Below, in pieces: positions 56,374 through 64,000 of a stretch of DNA of 64,000 nucleotides. Position 1 is the stretch's first letter. Every line of letters starts with the position of its first letter. Source of the stretch: Latrodectus hesperus. Taxonomy: Eukaryota; Arthropoda; Arachnida; Araneae; Theridiidae. Both the position numbers and the translations under genes were made by a program. The notes beneath the pieces are model-generated. The model searched no databases, was not told the DNA's origin, and saw only the letters and a list, made by a program, of their open reading frames with translations. The DNA is taken from positions 34,804,613 through 34,868,612 of the forward strand of contig CM075853.1 of NCBI GenBank assembly GCA_037975125.1, given 5' to 3'.

Positions 56374-57454
56374 TGATATTTAACTGGATCAAGGAAAATC
56401 AAACGAGATACAATTCTCCATCATTCGTGTTCCCAAGTAATGAATAGTACTGCGACACAGTCCATTTCTAATCACGACCTGCCGATGATGTATGACAATC
56501 AATGGTACTTGACAATAAAAGCTCAAATAAAATCCGTTGTCAATGAAATATAACAAGCTATCAGTCTTAAAGCACGTTGTTTAAATAGCTAATGATCAAT
56601 AAAATTGAATTCAAATATATTTATCAGATTTTTCAATGCAAATATAATAGTGATTTTAAGTTCTCCATCACAGACCAATGGAAATTTTAATTAGTTGTGG
56701 TACAAGTATTTAATATTTAATTTTTCTGCTTTTAAGCAAAATTATTTTAATACATAATTTACAAAGTTACAGCAAAATCATAATATTTTTGTGAATAATT
56801 TGACTGATATGTTTTATATTCAGAAATATGTTGGTCAAACTTTATAATTAATAAATAAATTTCTAAAAAACATTTTACGCTGAAAGAATTAATGACATGA
56901 TGATAAATAACACAGTGTTAATATTCCTTGTGTACTGTAAGAATAGTTTAAATACTTATAAAAATAATATCTAATTTGTGTATGTACCAGTATTTACATT
57001 TGAGCTGATTTTACATTCGTGAATTATTAAAAGTTGAAAGAATCATACACGCAAACGTCTTACAGTAATTACTCTGCGTTAGTAATGCCGGGGAGCATTT
57101 TTAACCAAAATTTTATATTACCTTTTTCTTATTTACTCTGAAATAAAAATGAAATTGTTTGATTCCATAAAATAAAAAGAATCAGTTATCAATTACTAGT
57201 TAAATTACTGAAAATACGAAACTTTGGTAACTGTTCCAGTATTTGATGTGTATTAGCAAGAATAGATTTAATTTTTTCTTCGCACGTATCTATAGCAATA
57301 AAACATTCCTCTATCTTTGTATTGAAAAATAAACAGATGCAGAAAAAAATGTTAAATGTACATTAAATATGTAAATTTTTAATTCGATCGTTTTCAGTGA
57401 ATTTTTGTTTAACTTATTTGATTGAATTTGGATGAATATAATAAAAACGTGTTG

Positions 57455-57502
57455 TGATAAATTCTTTGCGGCACAATATTTTTTGCCGCAAAGAATTTAT
57501 CA
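57455..57502. repeat. Perfect inverted repeat, 19-bp stem and 10-nt loop
   Basis: TGATAAATTCTTTGCGGCA (57455-57473) is the exact reverse complement of 57484-57502, with the loop CAATATTTTT between. The stem is mixed in composition, with GC at the loop end, so it is not just an AT palindrome. The flanking bases do not pair. It could be a recent duplication-inversion event, a MITE tip or a structured RNA. Confidence 0.85.
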
Positions 57503-59399
57503 ATATACATGAATTTTAAATATATGATAGCACAAATTAAATATATTCATGAATAAAATACATTTAAATAACACATCCAGTTTACTGATTTAACTCTACT
57601 TTTCGTGATACATAATATTTTATTTCAAAGAGAAATATACTCTTTTTGATAAAAGAAATAGGGCCCTTACGATAAAAAGACACATTCATTATAACCGTAC
57701 ATTTATAACTGTGTTTAATAAATTTATATTTTAAAAGAAATATAAATGTAGCTAATATAGTAAATTTATATTTAAAACTTAAAAAAATAATAATAATAAA
57801 ACTAGCGTAACACCTTTTCTAGTTTTATCAAAAAAGTATAAAGATAAGGACGATAAAAAAAGTTCTGATTTGACACAAAAACTATTTTCTTCCATAATTT
57901 TCCCAAAACAATACAAGTCACAAAAAGCTTATTCCATACATTTACCCAATAAACTAGCTGATATATTATTGGACCAAGTTTTAAATTCATAAGATGGGCT
58001 TCATTCCAACATTGATTGTTAAGATGCTATTATTAAACATTTTGTTTTAAACAAAGAAATAGTAAACATTTGCTTCATACAATAGAATTGCTACTTCCTA
58101 TCCATATTGCAAATCAGAGAAAACATATTTTTCTCAATAGATTCATTTTTGTAGCTGCCTTGTTTTCTCTCTCTTATTCAGTATTTAAAATAGCAATAAG
58201 ATCTTAATCTCAATCCGAATCGTCCACACATTTTTAACGTCAAAAGAGTTTCTAAGAATTTGTTTTAAAATAAAAATCAACTAAAAACAGACATGTTTTC
58301 TTATAGTTGTTTGATGCTATGTTTTATTATAACCATTAATAATAATTTTTCTGAATGATGGTGTCTTTCAAGATTAATGATAATTATTTATTCAATTCAA
58401 TTTCTTCATAAATATTTTTAAAATAAAATTAATTATAATCATTCATATATTTTTTGATTGGAGTGCAAGCAAAATTAAAAATGGTTAAATGTTAATAATA
58501 AATAGCTTATATTCAGGATAATTGAAGACCAAATTTTATCTTTTTAATCTGATTTCAAAAATACATAACTGGATTCGCCATATATTTTAAAAAAAACTCA
58601 TTAGAATCAAAATAAATTAGAAAATATTGAACACAGTTATAAGAAATTAAAAGTATTTTTCTTGTTATTCTAAGTTTGGAATTTATATCTGAAGATTAAT
58701 TAAAGAAACTGCATTTTATTTTATTTTAGGTGATTGCATAAAAAATGCGACTTTATTATAAAAAATATTCCACAAAGCACAAATATCAGTTACACATTAA
58801 GCTATAATTTAATTTTTAATTTTCAAACGTCGCTTAAGTATTTCTTAAACTGCTGAGAATCACTGTAGCATATTTTATTAAAGTTTTTCTTTTTTAATTG
58901 TTTTGTAAATTAAATCAGCTATTAAAATAAATTTTTAAATAACAATATTTTTTATATATCAACTTCTTTACATTTTAAAGTTATAATTTAAAATTCTTCT
59001 GTGATTTTAATTTTATAATACACAAATGCAGACATATTTTTTATTAATGAATTACAAAAAAATATATTACATATTATAAGAAAATTAAATTATATTTGAC
59101 GATATTAAAATTTTATGATTGACTCAAAATAAACACAAATAAACGAATGGAAAGCGTCTGACTTCATTTTTAGTTGTTTCCTTTTGCTTTCTAAAGACAA
59201 TAGGGATGAATCAGAAGCTTTTTTTACTTTTTTTTAATCACAAAAAAAAAGCTGCAGTCAGTGTTTCTAAAGTGGCACGTGCAACAAAAATAACATCATG
59301 CGTTCGGATGACGAAATAATGTCGCAGAAAGCCTAGATAACAAGCGTAAGAGCGCATACTTAGAAAAAAGAAAGAAAAATAAAAGAATTAAAAATAACA

Positions 59400-60050
59400 A
59401 GAGAAAAAAACGCAAGCGCAGTACCTTGAATATATCACGGCGAAGGTTTTTGTCTGTTTCTTTACCGAAGAAACCCCCGCGAAGGAAACCACTTCATCAA
59501 AAGTCACTTCTCCAGCACCCCCCTCTCTTTTAAAACAAACGAGCATCTTTTAAACAATTGCCTTCCCCCTTTGTGATTTCGTTAAAGGGTTAAAGAGAAT
59601 GCAGTCATTATATCCGCATCCCAATGATCCCCTAACCGCAAAACATTTTCCTCCCCAATAATGAAAGAATGAACAAGGAGGGGGAGGAAGGCGCGAGGAA
59701 AGAAGAAAAAGATGATCTCACCTGGAGTGTTCCATAGAAAACTTGATGAAAGATGCTGCCGAAGTGAATGGGAGAACACCGACTTTCTGCCCGCGAAAAC
59801 GACGGGAGAATGAAGGAAAGAAGACCCGCGCGCGAAACGCAGGTTGGTGCCTGAACTACGTCACCTGAGATCTGACGTCAGGCAGCGCGCATGCGTCTTG
59901 CAAGAGAGGGAAAAGCTAAGGTTAAAAAGAGGAAGTCGGAGAGTGAGAGTGTGAGGGAAAAGGCAGCTGATCGGGTGTAGGGGATCTGGGGAATATAAGG
60001 TAGTGTGTGTGATGTGCGTGCATCGCGCGGTGAGGGGTGGTATAATAATA
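59400..60050. promoter_or_regulatory. CpG-rich island, probable promoter/5' exon region
   Basis: This is the most CpG-dense stretch of the window. It contains a full CRE TGACGTCA (59873-59880), a CRE half-site ACGTCA (59858-59863), an NRF-1-like CGCGCATGCGT (59886-59896) and an E2F-like TTTCGCGC on the minus strand (59830-59837). On the minus strand a possible first exon ends at 59722 with CCAG before GTGAGA. On the plus strand GAATATAAGG (59991-60000) is TATA-like and CGCG before GTGAGG at 60030 is a possible donor. Direction is therefore unresolved and it may be bidirectional. No coding sequence is recognised; the first exon may be untranslated. Confidence 0.6.
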
Positions 60051-62599
60051 GCGGATTGCAAAAATTTGCAAAACTAGGGGCTTGTAAAATAAATCGCTTT
60101 AATATCTGATGGTCAAAAATGTTGACTTTTTAGCATAAAAAGTAAATTATTATTGAAATTTTTGAATAAACAGGGATGTATTTACTTATTATTATGAATT
60201 AATTTAAATGCATTTTTTTCTTTTTCCAAAATATACTCTTTTTCTATATTATTATCTCATTTTTTGATTGTCTTTATTAATACTTATGTTATTCGATTTC
60301 GATAATTATTAATATTTTTATTAAATTAAAACCGTTGCAGTGTAACGTGCTCTCTATTCTTATTCACGCTTATTATTCATATTTTTTTATGAAACTAAAA
60401 CAATTTGCTATAACACTCACGAAACAAAAACAATTTGCACAAATTTCTTCAAAAAATTAATTAATGAACCTTAGATCGATTTTATAGCATGCCTTTTGAA
60501 TCACTGTAAAATGCTGGAATAAAAAAAAACCGACTTAACACACATGATAGATATAAGAAATCCAAATGTATTGATTTTCAAATTTCATTGGTATTTTACT
60601 ATAAAGTAAAATAATAAATGTTTGATTATTGTAATTTTGTTTTATTATTTTGAATTTTATTTTTTAAAACTAGATTTGAAAGTGTACAAAAATTTTAAAT
60701 TTATTAAAAAGAGTAAGTGTGTGTGTATGTATAATATGTAAATTTACCATAATTTCCAAAAGAAAGGGCATGGTATTTGTGTATTTAAAAATCACATTTT
60801 TATATAGCAGTGGGGCGTTTTTACTGATGCGGTCTTTATGCTTAAAAAACTAAGAATAAAAATGGGATCCGAAAAATGAGAGTGAAGATGCGTAAAAATA
60901 TCATCAATAATACTAGGATTCGAAGATACCGAAATTATTTTTCCAAATGTTTATGATGGTTTAAAAAATTAGCTTCCTTATAATTATTTTTTTTTCATTT
61001 AAAGATTTACTAAATATCTCGAATGGTCAAAAATTAGATTTTAAAGTATTATATGATGTAGTTTGATGAATTAAATTATTTAGCAAAAGAAACATTTTCT
61101 TTTTTTCATTCAATTTAATAACTTGTTGTTGAAATGCGTTTTTATAACATTATATAGTTATTTATTATATCAATTTCTTTTGATGAATAAATGCTTTCAT
61201 GAAAGTACATTTATTTGCATAATTTTTCATATATAACTTTTCTTGTATTTTCCTTTTTTCACAATTTTCTTAAATAAAATATCATACAATATAATTTGGA
61301 TTTAAATTTTGTAATAATAAAGCTCACTGTCACATCAATATCGATTAAACTGAGTTTGGTATAGCTAATGCGGCTTTTCTATGCAATTTTTGCAGTATTG
61401 GGGCTTTTCTGCGCAATATTTTATTTTTTTAAAGCCATTTTCTCAAATGTTTTTTATTTCGATGAGGTCATTTTCAGAAACAATTAAATAGTAGTTAAAA
61501 TTCACATTTTAAATTAAATTTAGAGAATACAATTTATTGAAGTGATTCCGTGTTAGAATTTACTATTTAGTTTTTGAGACATAAATATGTATATAACTAA
61601 GAATATATAAATTAAAGTTTCCGAAACAATAAATACAATTTTTAGTCATCAATTCCAAACTTATTAAAAAATATGAATTATCAAGACATATACTTTCATT
61701 GAAGAATCATAAATAAAAAATTAAAAATACCAATGAAAAATATATCATTAAAAAGTTTTTTTTTAACATAAATTACTGATTTTATACAAATAAACTCAAC
61801 ATTTAAAGTTTTAATTTTTAATAATATTGTTTTAATAAAATTAGTTTTTAAAAAATATTTTTTTTGTTTCAATATATCTCATTTAAATAAAAGTCCCTTT
61901 CGCAAAATTTTTCATTGTTTTCAAAGAAAAAGTATTTGTTTAATTCATCATGTAATAAATAATAATTCAATTTTGATTTTAATCACTATTACTATTAATC
62001 TTCTTTTCAACTACTAAAAAGTTGTCACCACTGAAAGAGCATTCCTATTTTCACCGAGATTTATCATATTCGAGATATTTTCATCTTTTTAAAATTAAAT
62101 TTACATATTTCGGAAGTTAAAATTTCATTCTATTTCTATTTTATACATATGAACATACGAAATCATTTAATTTTTATATATATGTTTCACACATTTCTTA
62201 TTTTGAAGCATATGAAATGTATTGTAAGTTTTAAATAGCTCAATAAACAGATTGTTATTATGTGTTGTTCAGTTTAAATTTGACTGAGTTTTTACATATG
62301 GATTTGATATGGAATTAAACATAGCTTAATAACTCAATTCCATGCAAACAGTTTTTGAAAATCAACATTTCAAAAGGATCCTATTTACAAAATCTTAAAA
62401 TATAAAGTTTCTTTGTGGATGTAGCATACTTATTACAAACATGTCGATAAATGTAGTCTACAATTGATATTCGAAATGACACCTTTTTTTATATCAACTC
62501 TCCTTTTGCTTTTAGGGAAAACCTATATATAGGTGGTCCTATTTACATGTTGTAGAGAACAAAATTCTTCACTCAACAGCTGCAACCACCCTATGCATT
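60051..62599. other. AT-rich intergenic or intronic DNA
   Basis: No gene or strong repeat is recognised. A local near-repeat GCGGCTTTTCTATGCAA / GGGGCTTTTCTGCGCAA occurs at about 61370-61420. If the CpG island drives a plus-strand transcript this would be intron. Confidence 0.5.
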
Positions 62600-63444
62600 T
62601 AAAAAGCAGAAAAATTACACCCATTTTCTCTTGAGCAATGGTAATATATTATTAGATTTCCCATCAAAACAAGTGTCTACGGATATAAATATCTGCGCAG
62701 ATGGATCTATGGACTGATGGACCATACAATACAGGTCAAAGGGTGGAAGTGATGACAGTCCAACAAGCACTAATCTATGTAAGTAACTGCGAATTTACTG
62801 ATGTTATAATTTGGACTGACAGCGCTTCAGAATTAATTTCCTTTCTCAACCACACACAATAGCACAAATAATCAATTATAAATAACATCCAATATCTAAT
62901 ACATTGTCATAAAGATAATGTACACATTACAAGGCAAAAGAGGCAGCTATAGATAACAACTTACCGATAACATATTTAAAATTACCTTTTTCACACCTCA
63001 TAGATATCCTTAGAAACAGCTTCTCAATATTTGGTTTTATTCATGGGATAATCAAATTACTGGAAGATGGATCTACAATCTTTTTAAAACTCTGTTTCAC
63101 AGATTATTTATCATTTAATCTATTTTTCAAATACTTGCTGACAAATCATGAACCATTTCCTGTACACTTACATAGGATAAAGCACGAACTGCTCTCATGC
63201 GTACAACCAGGAACTTCACTACATTACATAGAGAATTGTACTTTAACAAGAGCTTTCCAAATAAAAAGACATACTTTTCAAACTGACCTCAGCTTTCATT
63301 AAATTCTGCATCAACAATGCTTGTCGAAGCCACAAAATAATCTGTATGCTACAACTCCTCTCCTTTAAAGACACTAAACTATGTCAAGAAGAACAACAGA
63401 AACAGTGTGACCAAGCACTTGATTTTCCTACAGTTTCAGAATAG
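62600..63444 (+). pseudogene. Decayed LINE ORF2 3' end: RNase H domain and C-terminal region
   Basis: In shifting frames it reads ICADGSMD (RNase H first Asp, usual form TDGS), VEVMTVQQALIYVSN (the catalytic Glu helix) and DVIIWTDSASELISFL (the next Asp). After several stops come WDNQITGRWIYNLF and EPFPVHLHRIKHELLSCVQPGTSLHYIENC, the post-RNase H tail seen in Jockey-like arthropod LINEs. It ends QALDFPTVSE at TAG 63442-63444. The reverse transcriptase part is not present upstream, so this is a 5'-truncated copy, the usual fate of LINE insertions. There are many stops and frame changes; the start near 62600 is approximate. Clade assignment (Jockey-like) is from memory of the motif order. Confidence 0.72.
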
Positions 63445-63790
63445 CCTTTTATATTGAATGAATATTATCTGCACAACTCACTTATTATTTCAAATTTTAG
63501 TATGAACTTTTATGAGTAGTATCTTGACTTCCATTTTCAAGATTGTACATTTTATATATAGCTATTATATGCATAGTTTTAATTATCATCTTTTCCTTTA
63601 TCATTTTTTACTATTAAGTATCTACAACTATTTTCATTTTAAATATGTACTTCTATTTTAATACAATTAAGTGCATATTAGATATATTCTTGTGAAGAAC
63701 TGTGATACATATTCTGTTGCATAGGATTCTGTAGGCTTTGATGCCACACCACTAAAAAATAATTCTTCGTAGAATAACTAAATGAGATTC
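63445..63790 (+). other. Probable 3' UTR of the truncated LINE
   Basis: AT-rich sequence directly after the ORF2 stop, with a GGCTTTGATGCCACACCACT segment near 63740 and then a short A-rich run (AAAAAATAATT). No long poly-A tail is seen, so the 3' boundary is uncertain. Confidence 0.4.
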
Positions 63791-64000
63791 GTGGTGGATA
63801 CACACGTGGAAGGTACCGATTACTACATTGATGTCAAATGAGTTATTGTTGTTCCATCAGCATGCTTCTCTGTACCTAGCCCAGAGTTGGACTATACCAG
63901 TTAGATACTAGAAGTAGCCGGGTCGAGTCGGGGCCGTCGCGAACTTGTTTCTCTCACCGGGCCTGATACCACAGTCGCCAAACTGGTTCTGACGTCACAA
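63791..64000. other. GC-rich edge segment of unknown nature, cut by the window end
   Basis: The sequence changes abruptly to GC-rich (AGTAGCCGGGTCGAGTCGGG, CTCACCGGGCCTGATACC, GGTTCTGACGTCAC). TAGCCCAGAGTTGG and GGGTCGAGTCG, about 44 bases apart, loosely resemble pol III A and B boxes, but no tRNA fold could be drawn. It may be the start of another repeat or an exon/promoter. TGACGTCA occurs near the end. Confidence 0.3.

Larger units (their letters stand above)
56131..59399. other. AT-rich intergenic DNA; GC-richer island at ~56.23-56.56 kb
   Basis: No gene is recognised; the minus frame at 57802-57990 has no domain. The island at about 56230-56560 holds a CArG box, listed separately. A perfect 19-bp-stem hairpin sits at 57455-57502. 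The last few hundred bases rise in G and C towards the CpG island. Confidence 0.5.

Noticed and set aside
59582..60061. Two minus-strand frames in the CpG island as proteins
   Set aside because: No domain or convincing start; the first frame crosses a likely splice donor. The region is better read as promoter and untranslated exon.
63870..63945. tRNA gene or clear tRNA-derived SINE
   Set aside because: Loose A- and B-box-like words exist, but the T-arm does not pair and no acceptor stem can be drawn.

Overview
This window is a strongly AT-rich, gene-poor stretch of nuclear DNA from an animal, most likely an arthropod and plausibly an arachnid (spider). The basis is the AT-rich composition, a dozen long (TA)n, (GT)n and mixed microsatellites, decayed Tc1/mariner transposons that still show recognisable HTH and DDE/D motifs, and a decayed RNase-H-bearing LINE. 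There is no sign of prokaryotic gene organisation (no operons, no ribosome binding sites). I found no intact protein-coding gene, tRNA, rRNA or CRISPR array. The species assignment is inference; the repeat content is read directly.

Layout. 0.48-2.07 kb: a TA-flanked Tc1/mariner-superfamily element with 155-bp terminal inverted repeats and a broken transposase, abutting a (TA)n tract. 4.76-6.16 kb: a TA-flanked Tc1 element with short TIRs and a broken DD34E-type transposase. 7.71-8.25 kb: an imperfect palindrome with arms of about 265 bp. 8.91-9.20 kb: a diverged tandem duplication. 12.83-13.50 kb: an internally deleted mariner-like element. 15.87-22 kb: a microsatellite-rich zone with (GT)60, long (TA)n tracts, an AT-GT-GC compound tract, and a composite inverted repeat (20.31-21.64 kb) with arms of about 640 bp. 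29.09-29.82 kb: a minus-strand, 3'-truncated mariner-like transposase fragment. 22-59 kb is otherwise AT-rich DNA with isolated GC-richer islands, several carrying good matches to transcription factor sites (E2F plus RFX X-box, paired homeodomain cores, AP-1, CArG); these are candidate cis-regulatory elements. 52.7-53.85 kb: GC-richer blocks that look like old unclassified dispersed repeats. 59.4-60.05 kb: a CpG-rich island with CRE, NRF-1-like and E2F-like sites and possible splice donors on both strands, the best candidate for a real promoter. 62.6-63.44 kb: the 3' end of a LINE (RNase H and C-terminal region), decayed, followed by an unexplained GC-rich edge segment.

How it fits together. 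The coding relics are all mobile elements and none looks autonomous. The possible functional content is regulatory: one CpG-island promoter near 59.9 kb and scattered GC islands that may belong to that gene or to genes outside the window. The least explained structures are the two large palindromes at about 8 and 21 kb, which share a CTGA(T/A)GAGTGTT-type motif, and a perfect 19-bp-stem hairpin at 57.46 kb.
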